From contig SHVS01000005.1 in the NCBI GenBank assembly GCA_009694135.1, positions 25,017-89,016 of the forward strand: a stretch of 64,000 bases of DNA, written 5' to 3'. The stretch comes from Alphaproteobacteria bacterium. Lineage in GTDB: Bacteria; Pseudomonadota; Alphaproteobacteria; UBA6615. Numbering within the stretch: the first letter of the stretch is position 1; each line of letters opens with the position of its first letter. Positions 43,857-51,563 of this stretch are shown here, piece by piece. Position numbers and translations under genes: made by a program. The notes beneath the pieces are model-generated. The model saw nothing but the letters and a program-made list of their open reading frames with translations. It was not told where the DNA came from and searched no databases.

Positions 43857-45377
43857 TCAATAGCCGATGGCTAGCGCCAGAACAGGCGTAAACCCCGAGC
43901 TCCAGGCGAAAAGGCCGGGTCGCCGCGCGCCCCACAGGGCGATGAACCCGCCACCGGCAATGAGCGCTGACAACCCGGCCGCGACCACGGCAAAGACTTG
44001 CAGCTCCGGCGGGAGGATCGGCCCCGGCACGGTCCCTTGGGTCTCGCCCATGATCGAAATCATCGGCGCGTTGCGGGTGATCAGCGTCGGCAGATGCCAC
44101 GTCGCCAATAAACACAGTGCCACACCGGCGGACACCGGCGCCAGGACATCGAAGGCACTCTCGCGCCGCGCGAAGGCAAGGTAACATGCGATCAAAAGTG
44201 CTGCCGCGACCAGCCCGCCCGGCCCATAGCGGTCCATGCGCACCAGCGCATATAGCAAGCTGGCGACGGCAAGCGCGGCCGTAAGCGCGACTCGATCGGC
44301 GGGCGATAAGCCTCCAAAACCGTCGCTCAACGTGACCGGCCGGCTCCTTGTCCCCGGGACGCGCAGCAGAAAAAGAAATAGGCCCACCAGCAGCAGGTAA
44401 GTCGCGAGCGGCAAGACGTCGCCCGGAGACCAGGTCGTCGCCATCCATAACAGCGGCCAGAGTGCCGCGCCGGCCAGCGCCGCCCAGGCGAGCCACGCCG
44501 CGCCAATGACTCGTACGACGAGCAAGGCGCCGGCGGTGATCGCCAGGAGATAGGGGAACAATCCCCAGGCGGAGGGCTGCCCGGTCGAAACCAGGAACGG
44601 TGTCAGATAGCCGCCAAGGATGCCGAGCAGCGCAACAAATGGCCCGTGCCAGATGGCCAAAACGCCGGCCCCAGCCGCCACCGATCCGAGCAAAGCGAAG
44701 GCCAAGAGCGGCCCGATCAGCGCATAAAGCTCATAGGCGGCGAAAACGCTGGCGAACAGCGCGAAGAGACCGGCCGCGATCAGCGCCGGCGGAACCGTAT
44801 TCGGCTGCATGGAGGCAATGGCGTGCCCCAGCGGCCGGGCGCGCACCCATTCTCCAGCGGCGATCAATCCGAGCCCGAACAGCGCGCCCATTAACACGCG
44901 CACGACCGGCGAGAGCAGGCCCTGGTCGATCGAGTACTTGACCAGGAACCCGGCGGCGAGCGCGAGCGTGCCCGCGCCGAGCCAGACCAGCCAACGCGAG
45001 GCGAGGCGCTCCTCCAGCCCCGGCTCCTTGGACGATGCCGAGCCCGATACCGGCGCAACCGGAGGCGCAGGCGGGACAACGGCTGGCGGCCGGGACCCTC
45101 TTTCCGCCGATTCCCAAGGCGTTGGCGGTACGACCGGCGCGCTGCTTGGCTGAGGCGGCGGCGGAGCGGCGACCGTCGGCGGCTGGCCTGACAGCCGCCC
45201 CATCTGGCGCCGCAGCTCGATCTGTTCGCTGTCGAGGCGGCGCAATGCGTCGAGCGTTGCCGCAAGCTGTTGCTGCAAGGACTTGAGCCGGCCGAACGCC
45301 GCCAAGCCAAAACCCGGCCCGACCAGGAGATAGATGGCAAAAGCCAGGCCGAGGAGAACCCAGACTATTTTGTCCAA
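43857..45377 (-). CDS. DUF2339 membrane protein, N-terminal part (ends at in-frame TGA)
   Basis: The start is best placed at TTG 45377, seven bases after AGGAG (product LDKIVWVLLGLAFAIYLLVG), giving about 506 residues; the track start at 45785 lies inside the lysR gene. It has an N-terminal helix, a short coiled coil (LKSLQQQLAATLDALRRLDSEQIELRRQM), a Pro-rich linker, then the DUF2339 membrane core beginning RWLVWLGAGTLALAAGFLVKYSIDQGLL. It stops at TGA after VLALAIGY, in the same frame as the downstream ORF. The role is unknown. Confidence 0.8.
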   Translation of the reverse strand: MDKIVWVLLGLAFAIYLLVGPGFGLAAFGRLKSLQQQLAATLDALRRLDSEQIELRRQMGRLSGQPPTVAAPPPPQPSSAPVVPPTPWESAERGSRPPAVVPPAPPVAPVSGSASSKEPGLEERLASRWLVWLGAGTLALAAGFLVKYSIDQGLLSPVVRVLMGALFGLGLIAAGEWVRARPLGHAIASMQPNTVPPALIAAGLFALFASVFAAYELYALIGPLLAFALLGSVAAGAGVLAIWHGPFVALLGILGGYLTPFLVSTGQPSAWGLFPYLLAITAGALLVVRVIGAAWLAWAALAGAALWPLLWMATTWSPGDVLPLATYLLLVGLFLFLLRVPGTRSRPVTLSDGFGGLSPADRVALTAALAVASLLYALVRMDRYGPGGLVAAALLIACYLAFARRESAFDVLAPVSAGVALCLLATWHLPTLITRNAPMISIMGETQGTVPGPILPPELQVFAVVAAGLSALIAGGGFIALWGARRPGLFAWSSGFTPVLALAIGY

Positions 45378-45471
45378 AGCCGAACTCCTGCGCCCCGATT
45401 TTCCCTTGGCCGCGCGTGACGGTACAAGTACCAGATTGCCCGCTTCCAAGGGCCGCGCAAATAGGATTGCA

Positions 45472-46461
45472 ATGGCAAATACTGGACCGATGTCACTACA
45501 CCAGCTTCGCATTTTCTGGGCGGTGGCGCATTCCGACTCGCTGACCAAGGCGAGCAAGCTGCTCGGCCTGACCCAGCCGTCGCTGTCACAGCATCTGGCG
45601 AAGCTGGAAAAGTCGCTTGGGACACGCGTGTTCAAACGTGGCGGCAGCAAGCTTGAATTGACCGACGCCGGCGCCTTCCTGATGCGCCGCGCCGAATTGA
45701 TCCTGGCCGAGGTCGACGAGACCCAAGCGGGATTGCGGCAATTCGCGACCGGCGAGCATGGCTCGATTTCGATCGGCGCACCCAATTCAATCGCGCGCCT
45801 GCTCGTGCCGTCCGTTTACGCCAAAGTGGCCAAGCAATACAGCGCGCTCGACATCGACGTGCATGAAGTGGCTCCGGCGGAGGCGATCAATCTTCTCTAT
45901 GGCCGGCGGTTGCATATCGCTTTGATCGCGCGCGCCTCGATCGCCGGGGCGAGCCTATCGTTTCATCAGAGCGAGATCATATCCGACCCGTATGTGCTGG
46001 CCGTGCCGAAGGGCCTCTCACTCGGCGGCATCAGCGATCCCGAGCGTGAGTTGGCCGAACCAGAGCGGCGAATACTCAATAGCTGCATCCAGTTCAGCTT
46101 CGGCACCCTGCACACGCAACGCGTCGCCGAATGGTATCGCCGAACCCTGCCGCGTCACCGCCTGGTCGCGCAGACGCGTACCTATGACATGGCGCTATCG
46201 CTGGTCGAAGCCGGCGTCGGTGTCGCGCTCGTTCCGGCACTAGCCGCCTATATCGGCCAGGACTCGCTCCCGTTCGCCGTCACGCTCTATCGCACCCATT
46301 TGCCGGGGCGCTCGATCGTGGCGCTCATGCCGACGCAATATGTACGCGCGCAACCTTATGCCGCCTTCCGTGAGGCCTTGATCGATGCCGGAAAAAGAAT
46401 CGGCACACCGCCCACCGAGCCAACGCCCCCCTTCATGCCTCGTGAAGTAAAGGATAATTGA
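45472..46461 (+). CDS. LysR family transcriptional regulator
   Basis: The start is set at ATG 45472 (MANTGPMSLHQLRIFWAVAH), giving 329 residues. The winged helix-turn-helix is LRIFWAVAHSDSLTKASKLLGLTQPSLSQHLAKLEKSLGTRVFKRGG (about residues 11-57), followed by a LysR effector domain (ISIGAPNSIARLLVPSVYAKVAK onward). It is divergent from the DUF2339 gene and upstream of pqqABCDE on the same strand with a 435-base gap. Control of pqq is possible from position alone. Confidence 0.92.
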   Translation: MANTGPMSLHQLRIFWAVAHSDSLTKASKLLGLTQPSLSQHLAKLEKSLGTRVFKRGGSKLELTDAGAFLMRRAELILAEVDETQAGLRQFATGEHGSISIGAPNSIARLLVPSVYAKVAKQYSALDIDVHEVAPAEAINLLYGRRLHIALIARASIAGASLSFHQSEIISDPYVLAVPKGLSLGGISDPERELAEPERRILNSCIQFSFGTLHTQRVAEWYRRTLPRHRLVAQTRTYDMALSLVEAGVGVALVPALAAYIGQDSLPFAVTLYRTHLPGRSIVALMPTQYVRAQPYAAFREALIDAGKRIGTPPTEPTPPFMPREVKDN

Positions 46462-46896
46462 AGCTCTCGCGGTTGCGGCTGCCCCATTAAGTTTCGTTAT
46501 GGCAGCCATAGGTGGGCAGCGCGGGGCCACAGTCCTAGACCAGCAATGCTCTGTACGAGCGGAGCGCGCATGACTTTTACTTGGCACGGTGCGCGCCTCG
46601 ACACTGCGCGAGTCGCCGCCGATAGTCCGGGCTGGGGCTGATCCCATGCAAAATCCTGGCTCGGGGGCAGCCTTCGGCGGCGGCTCGCCGAGTCGCGTTG
46701 CGAACACCCCGCTGCCCCGTGTGCCGGGGGTTTGCGCTTAACAAATCATCAATATTTTCAGCGCGATCCTGGGTTCTTGCGACGCATAAGCAAACGTTAT
46801 CGAGGCCATAGCTATCCCCTGGACTCGTTTCGGCCTATGCAGTGTCGTGTCCCGTTACTGGGACAATTGTATGAACACACAACTGGAGTAACGCAC
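46462..46896. promoter_or_regulatory. Long leader region between lysR and pqqA
   Basis: These 435 bases contain no recognised gene and should hold the pqq promoter. Visible elements are the candidate 23-codon ORF at 46570-46641, the TTAACAAATCAT motif at 46738-46749, a short hairpin TGTCCC-GTTACT-GGGACA at 46848-46865, and a GGAG ribosome site at 46885-46888 ahead of pqqA. The longer minus-strand track ORF (46240-46707) overlaps lysR and has no family resemblance. Confidence 0.5.
46570..46641 (+). CDS. Candidate 23-residue leader peptide upstream of pqqA
   Basis: The ATG at 46570 is preceded at a 5-base spacing by GGAG. The peptide is MTFTWHGARLDTARVAADSP plus GWG and then TGA. It is not recognised. 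With two Trp and a good ribosome site it could be a regulatory leader peptide, but so short an ORF can arise by chance in a GC-rich spacer. Confidence 0.25.
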   Translation: MTFTWHGARLDTARVAADSPGWG

Positions 46897-46974
46897 ATGG
46901 CTTGGAAGACCCCAACTGTCCGCGAAATCAGCGTTGGCATGGAAATCAACCTCTACGTCTGCGCCACGCTGTAA
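46897..46974 (+). CDS. pqqA: PQQ precursor peptide PqqA
   Basis: This 25-residue ribosomal peptide is the substrate from which pyrroloquinoline quinone is made. It reads MAWKTPTVREISVGMEINLY, then VCATL. Glu16 and Tyr20, in the E-x-x-x-Y motif EINLY, are the residues that are cross-linked by PqqE. The start at 46897 follows CTGGAGTAACGCAC. The track shows it only as the end of a longer false ORF. It is the first gene of pqqABCDE. Confidence 0.97.
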   Translation: MAWKTPTVREISVGMEINLYVCATL

Positions 46975-47015
46975 CGAGTGATACGCCGCCGGCAGTCCTT
47001 GATGGGTTTGTCACC

Positions 47016-47948
47016 ATGCACATTCTCGTCTTGGGGGCAGCAGCCGGCGGCGGCTTTCCGCAGTGGAACTGTAATTGCGCGGCCTGCCGCCGCGCGCGTG
47101 CGGGCGATCCTTTAGCGCGCAAGGCGCTACAAGCTTCGATCGCCGTCAGCGCCGATGCCAAGCAGTGGTTTCTGATCAACGCCTCGCCTGATCTGCGTCA
47201 GCAGATCGCGGAAAATCCGTCGTTGCATCCCAAGAATGGCGCGTTGCGCGGCACACCCGTCGCCGGCGTGGTGCTGACCAATGGTGATGTCGATGCCGTG
47301 TGCGGACTCTTGAACCTACGCGAAGGCACGTCTTTCACGATTTACGCGCATCAGCGCGTCATGCGCATTCTTGACGAAAACACCATCTTCAGCGTGCTTA
47401 ATCCGGCGCTCGTCAAGCGTAGGCCCCTGGCGCTCGATCGCGCCCAGTCGCTCGATCTTCCCGACAGCACGAAATCAGGTCTGGAAATCATTCCCTTCGC
47501 CGTGCCGGGCAAGGTCGCGCTTTACCTTGAGCGCGCGGAGGAAGGCCCCTCGCTCGGCTCGCGTGACGGCGACGTGATCGGGGTCGAGGTGCGCGCGCCG
47601 GCAACGGGCAAACGGTTCATTTTTGTCGGCAATTGCTCAGCCTTTACGCCGGCGCTGGAGCGCCGCTTGAAGGGCGTTCCGCTGGTGTTTTTCGACGGCA
47701 CGCTGTGGTCGGATGACGAAATGATCCGCGCCGGCATGGGTCACAAGACCGGCGGCCGCATGGGCCATCTCAGCATGTCCGGGCCGAACGGAACGATCGC
47801 CGCGTTCGAGCGCCTGGGCGTCGCCCGCAAGCTGTTCCTGCATATCAACAACTCGAACCCGGCGCTGCTCGCGGATTCTCCCGAGCGCCAGCAATTGGAG
47901 CGGGCCGGCTGGGAAGTGCCTAAAGACGGAATGGAGATCGCCCTGTGA
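47016..47948 (+). CDS. pqqB: PQQ biosynthesis protein PqqB
   Basis: The start is set at ATG 47016 (MHILVLGAAAGGGFPQWNCN), giving 310 residues. PqqB is a metallo-beta-lactamase-fold protein that probably hydroxylates the cross-linked Glu-Tyr intermediate. The Cys cluster WNCNCAACRRA, NASPDLRQQI and MGHKTGGRMGHLSMSG plus FLHINNSNP are all present. In the conserved TNxDVDH element the His appears to be replaced by Ala (LTNGDVDAVCGLL). The stop overlaps the GTG start of pqqC. Confidence 0.95.
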   Translation: MHILVLGAAAGGGFPQWNCNCAACRRARAGDPLARKALQASIAVSADAKQWFLINASPDLRQQIAENPSLHPKNGALRGTPVAGVVLTNGDVDAVCGLLNLREGTSFTIYAHQRVMRILDENTIFSVLNPALVKRRPLALDRAQSLDLPDSTKSGLEIIPFAVPGKVALYLERAEEGPSLGSRDGDVIGVEVRAPATGKRFIFVGNCSAFTPALERRLKGVPLVFFDGTLWSDDEMIRAGMGHKTGGRMGHLSMSGPNGTIAAFERLGVARKLFLHINNSNPALLADSPERQQLERAGWEVPKDGMEIAL

Positions 47949-48682
47949 CCGTTCTCACCACGGCCGAGCAACTGGAAGCGCGGCTGCGCCAGATCGGGCG
48001 CGAGCGCTATCACAGCAATCATCCGTTTCATAAGCTGCTGCATAACGGCAAGCTCAACCGCGGCCAGATTCAGGCCTGGGCGTTGAACCGCTACTACTAC
48101 CAAAGCCGTATCCCGATGAAGGACGCGGCGCTGATGTCGCGCATTTCCGACCCGGCGCTGCGGCGCGAGTGGTCGCAGCGGGTCATCGATCACGACGGCA
48201 CCCGCGAAGGCCAGGGCGGCATCGCCCGTTGGCTCTTTATGTGTATCGATCTCGGCCTCGACCGCGACTATGTGATGTCGGAGGAGGGCATCCTTGCCGG
48301 GACCAAATTCGCCGTCGATGCCTATGTCCGCTTCGTGCATGAGCGCACGCTGAGCGAGGCGATCGCCTCGTCGCTGACCGAACTCTTCGCCCCGTCGATC
48401 ATCGGCGAACGCCTGGCCGGCATGCTGGCGAATTACGATTTTATCAGCCGCGAGACGCTGTCCTATTTCGACGCGCGCCTGACGCAGGCCCCGCGCGACG
48501 CGGCCTTCGCCCTCGACTACGTGAAGACGCATGCGCGCACGCCGGAGGAGCGCAAAGCCGTGGCCGATGCGCTCATCTTCAAATGCGACGTGCTCTGGTC
48601 GCAGCTCGATGCGCTGCATTTCGCCTATGTCGCTCCGGGCAATATTCCGCCCGGCGCCTTCACGCCCAAGGACCCGCGCTGA
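47945..48682 (+). CDS. pqqC: PQQ synthase PqqC
   Basis: PqqC is the cofactorless oxidase that performs the last eight-electron oxidation to PQQ. The 245-residue ORF starts with GTG overlapping pqqB. Signatures are YHSNHPFHKLLHNGKLNRGQIQAWALNRYYYQSRIPMKDAALMSR (about residues 21-65) and VIDHDGTREGQGGIARW, all standard active-site elements. The length is normal for the family. The stop overlaps the pqqD start (TGATG). Confidence 0.97.
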   Translation: MTVLTTAEQLEARLRQIGRERYHSNHPFHKLLHNGKLNRGQIQAWALNRYYYQSRIPMKDAALMSRISDPALRREWSQRVIDHDGTREGQGGIARWLFMCIDLGLDRDYVMSEEGILAGTKFAVDAYVRFVHERTLSEAIASSLTELFAPSIIGERLAGMLANYDFISRETLSYFDARLTQAPRDAAFALDYVKTHARTPEERKAVADALIFKCDVLWSQLDALHFAYVAPGNIPPGAFTPKDPR

Positions 48683-49002
48683 TGGAGCCGATCAAGGTCG
48701 GAGCCACAAGCCGGATTGTCCTGCCGCGCCACGTCAAGCTCAAGCACGACACGGTGCGCGACCGCTGGATTCTGCTCGCCCCCGAGCGCGTCCTCAATCC
48801 GGACGAAACCTCGCTCGAAATCGTGCGCATGCTCGATGGCGTGTGCAGCGTGGGGGATATCGTTGGCACCTTGGCCGTGAAGTACAACGCGCCAAGCGAG
48901 GTGATCCTCGTGGACGTCATCGGAATGCTGCAAGACTTGTGTGATAAAGGTTTCCTGGTCTCGGCCGAGACCGTGGCCACGCACGCTGGGAGAACGTCAT
49001 GA
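48682..49002 (+). CDS. pqqD: PqqA-binding chaperone PqqD
   Basis: The start is placed at ATG 48682, overlapping the pqqC stop; the track start at 48583 lies within pqqC. The 106-residue protein has the RiPP recognition element fold: [48 protein letters not shown], then [19 protein letters not shown]. PqqD binds PqqA and presents it to PqqE. It overlaps pqqE by 4 bases, giving tight coupling. It is not fused to PqqC or PqqE. Confidence 0.95.
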   Translation: MEPIKVGATSRIVLPRHVKLKHDTVRDRWILLAPERVLNPDETSLEIVRMLDGVCSVGDIVGTLAVKYNAPSEVILVDVIGMLQDLCDKGFLVSAETVATHAGRTS

Positions 49003-50147
49003 ACGAAATTACCAAGCACGCGCCTGCGCCCGCCCCGACATCGAGCGCCGCTTGCAGCGTGCCGCTTGCCGCACCAATCGCGGTCCTGGCCGAGCTCACG
49101 CATCGCTGCCCGCTGCAATGCCCGTATTGCTCGAACCCGCTGATGCTTGAGAAGGCCAATGTCGAGCTCAAGACCGAAGACTGGCAGCGAGTGTTCACCG
49201 AAGCCGCGGCGCTCGGCGTGTTGCAGGTGCATTTCTCGGGTGGCGAGCCGACGCTGCGCACCGACCTTGCGGCGCTGGTCAAACACGCCAATGGACTTGG
49301 GCTCTACACCAATCTGATCACCTCGGGCGTGCTGCTGGACGCCAAGAAATTAGCGGCGCTGGTCGATGCCGGACTCGACCATGTACAGCTTTCGTTCCAG
49401 GATTCCGAGGCCGAGAACGCCAATAGGATCGGGCACTACAAGGGTGGCCATGAGAAAAAAGTCGCCGTCGCCGCCCTCATCCGCGCTGCCGGATTGCCGC
49501 TGACCATGAACGCCGTAGTGCACCGGCAGAACCTCGATCATCTGGCGGAAATCATCGCTCTGGCTGACAAGATCGATGCCTCGCGCCTCGAAGTGGCGCA
49601 TGTGCAATATTACGGCTGGGCGCTCAAGAATCGCGCCGCGCTCATGCCCACCCGCGCGCAGCTCGATCGCGCCACGGCGATGGTCGATGCCGCACGCATC
49701 CGCCTCAAGGGGCGTCTGGTGATCGATTATGTCGTGCCGGACTATTACGCCAAGCGGCCGAAGAAATGCATGGACGGCTGGGGCCGCCATTTCTTCAACG
49801 TGTCACCCGCCGGCAAGGTCTTGCCCTGCCACGCCGCCGAAAGCATCGACGGACTTAAGTTCGACAGCGTGCGCGAGCGTTCGGTCGAATGGATCTGGGC
49901 GAATTCGGAAGCCTTCAACCGCTTCCGCGGCACCGACTGGATGCCTGAGCCCTGCCGCAGTTGCGACCGTCGCGAGCTTGATTTCGGCGGCTGCCGCTGC
50001 CAGGCCTTCGCGCTCACAGGTTCGGCCGGCAACACCGATCCGGCCTGCGAGTTGTCGTCCAACCATCAGGCGATGTTCGAGGCGGCCTTGGCCGATGCGG
50101 CCTCGGGCGAACCGAATTACGTTTACCGCCGCATCGGGGGAGCCTAG
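48999..50147 (+). CDS. pqqE: PqqA peptide cyclase PqqE (radical SAM)
   Basis: This radical SAM enzyme forms the Glu-Tyr carbon-carbon bond in PqqA. The 382-residue ORF has the SAM cluster [14 protein letters not shown] (CxxxCxxC, about residues 37-44), the SAM-binding [10 protein letters not shown], and the C-terminal SPASM Cys set including [20 protein letters not shown] and [10 protein letters not shown] Pro/Ala-rich stretch of about 20 residues precedes the core. It ends the operon. No pqqF protease gene follows, as is common in Alphaproteobacteria. Confidence 0.97.
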   Translation: MNEITKHAPAPAPTSSAACSVPLAAPIAVLAELTHRCPLQCPYCSNPLMLEKANVELKTEDWQRVFTEAAALGVLQVHFSGGEPTLRTDLAALVKHANGLGLYTNLITSGVLLDAKKLAALVDAGLDHVQLSFQDSEAENANRIGHYKGGHEKKVAVAALIRAAGLPLTMNAVVHRQNLDHLAEIIALADKIDASRLEVAHVQYYGWALKNRAALMPTRAQLDRATAMVDAARIRLKGRLVIDYVVPDYYAKRPKKCMDGWGRHFFNVSPAGKVLPCHAAESIDGLKFDSVRERSVEWIWANSEAFNRFRGTDWMPEPCRSCDRRELDFGGCRCQAFALTGSAGNTDPACELSSNHQAMFEAALADAASGEPNYVYRRIGGA

Positions 50148-50198
50148 GCGCGCTTCAGCCGCTCGGCTAAGGCGGGCCCCCCGCTGGAAGAAAGATGT

Positions 50199-51515
50199 TT
50201 AGCGCGCGGGCGGAGGCGTAGCGCCGGCGGGGGCGTCGCCGCGTTCAGCAGCGGCGGCCGCGTCCTGCAACTGCTTCAGCACCTCCGGCGGCATGGGCGG
50301 GAAACCCGGTGGCAAGGGTTCGCCCGCACGCGGCAGCGGGATCCCGCCCGGCGCCATACCGCCGGCGGCGGCGCCGCCGCCGAACGGATTGGCGCCCTGC
50401 GGCATGCCGGGAATGCCTCCCGGCCCGCCCGGAAGCCCTTGGAACTGCTGCAAGGGCGCAACCTCATCGGGATCGGCGAGCATATCTTCCAGCTTGACCG
50501 TCAGCCGTTCATAAACATGCGGCTGAAGCTGGTAGGCCCAGCCGGTCGCGGTCTTGTTGATGGTATCGACCGCGTCGCGCGCGGCCTTTGCTTCGGCGAC
50601 GCTTTGCCCCTCTTTGCCGATGAATTTGGCGCTGAAGGTCGCCCAGCCTTTGTCGTCGATCTTCGCCAGGGTGGCGTTCACTTCCATGCCGTCGAAGGTT
50701 AGGTATTTCACGGCGAAACGTTCTTCGGGGAATTTCACATCCGCCACGCGCTTGACGTCGTCGAGATCGACATTGGTCAGCCCGGCGGCAAATCGGCTGG
50801 TTGACCCGTCACGGATTTTCTTCTTCTCCGGCAGCGCGGTGGTGACCTTTATGGCTTCATCCGGGACGTTCTTCTCCGCCACAATAGCGCTGCCCTTGGT
50901 CGGGGTGATCTCGACAAGGCGCACGTTCTTCGCCTCGACATGCAGAACGGTCACATTCAGCCAATCCGCCATGCGCGGCAAAATACGTACTGCGCCGCTT
51001 GCCAGCCACGCCTGCTGTTCGTTCGGACGCCGGATATAGGTGCCCGCGCGCTCGACGCCGGTGGCGCGGCCGCGCGTGCGCCCGATGATCGCCTCGGCTA
51101 GCACCTGGCCCTTGTCGTCGAACACTTTGACCAGGCTGGATTTGGATTTATCGGCGGTCGGTTCCTCAAGCACGAGGCGCGACAGGCGCTCCTTGCGATT
51201 GGTCTTGGCCTCGATCAGATGCATATCGGCCATCTTGGACAAGACTTCCTTGATCTCGTCCGATTTGGCCGGGTAGTTGGCGCGATCGGCCGCGCCCCAT
51301 ACGCCGTCGGCCAAGCGCACGAGATTGACCGTCAATTCTCTTCCCTCGATCGACATTCTGGCGGCCGCCTCGGGGTGCGCATTCAGCGCCTTGAAGGCTA
51401 ACTCGCTGTTGACCCGGACCGTCGTTATCACCGGCTGGCTGAGAACGGCGGCGACCGCCCCCAAGACCGCGAGCAGCGTGACCACGGCGAGAGATAGAAA
51501 TGTTTTCGGCGTCAT
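50199..51515 (-). CDS. DUF4340 domain-containing envelope protein
   Basis: This 438-residue protein has an N-terminal membrane anchor (FLSLAVVTLLAVLGAVAAVLSQ) and DUF4340 repeats (LADGVWGAADRANYPAKSDEIKEVLSKMADMHLIEAKT; RPNEQQAWLASGAVRILPRMADWL). The C-terminus is rich in Gly, Pro and Met. DUF4340 genes commonly follow GldG-like genes in ABC-2 operons and may form a periplasmic part of the complex. It is the last gene of the four-gene set and lies 48 bases after the GldG-like gene. Confidence 0.9.
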   Translation of the reverse strand: MTPKTFLSLAVVTLLAVLGAVAAVLSQPVITTVRVNSELAFKALNAHPEAAARMSIEGRELTVNLVRLADGVWGAADRANYPAKSDEIKEVLSKMADMHLIEAKTNRKERLSRLVLEEPTADKSKSSLVKVFDDKGQVLAEAIIGRTRGRATGVERAGTYIRRPNEQQAWLASGAVRILPRMADWLNVTVLHVEAKNVRLVEITPTKGSAIVAEKNVPDEAIKVTTALPEKKKIRDGSTSRFAAGLTNVDLDDVKRVADVKFPEERFAVKYLTFDGMEVNATLAKIDDKGWATFSAKFIGKEGQSVAEAKAARDAVDTINKTATGWAYQLQPHVYERLTVKLEDMLADPDEVAPLQQFQGLPGGPGGIPGMPQGANPFGGGAAAGGMAPGGIPLPRAGEPLPPGFPPMPPEVLKQLQDAAAAAERGDAPAGATPPPAR

Positions 51516-51563
51516 CGAAACCTTCCCGGCGTAATTACGCCAAAACCTTTGGTTGCAGGCGCA

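Noticed and set aside
43857-43859. Selenocysteine decoding of the DUF2339 TGA
   Set aside because: DUF2339 is not a redox family, no Cys is expected at that position, and no suitable hairpin follows the TGA.
45378-45785. Upstream extension of the DUF2339 ORF
   Set aside because: It lies opposite lysR and reads as low-complexity Ser/Arg sequence; TTG 45377 with AGGAG fits better.
46240-46707. 155-codon minus-strand ORF in the pqq leader
   Set aside because: It overlaps lysR antisense and is low-complexity.
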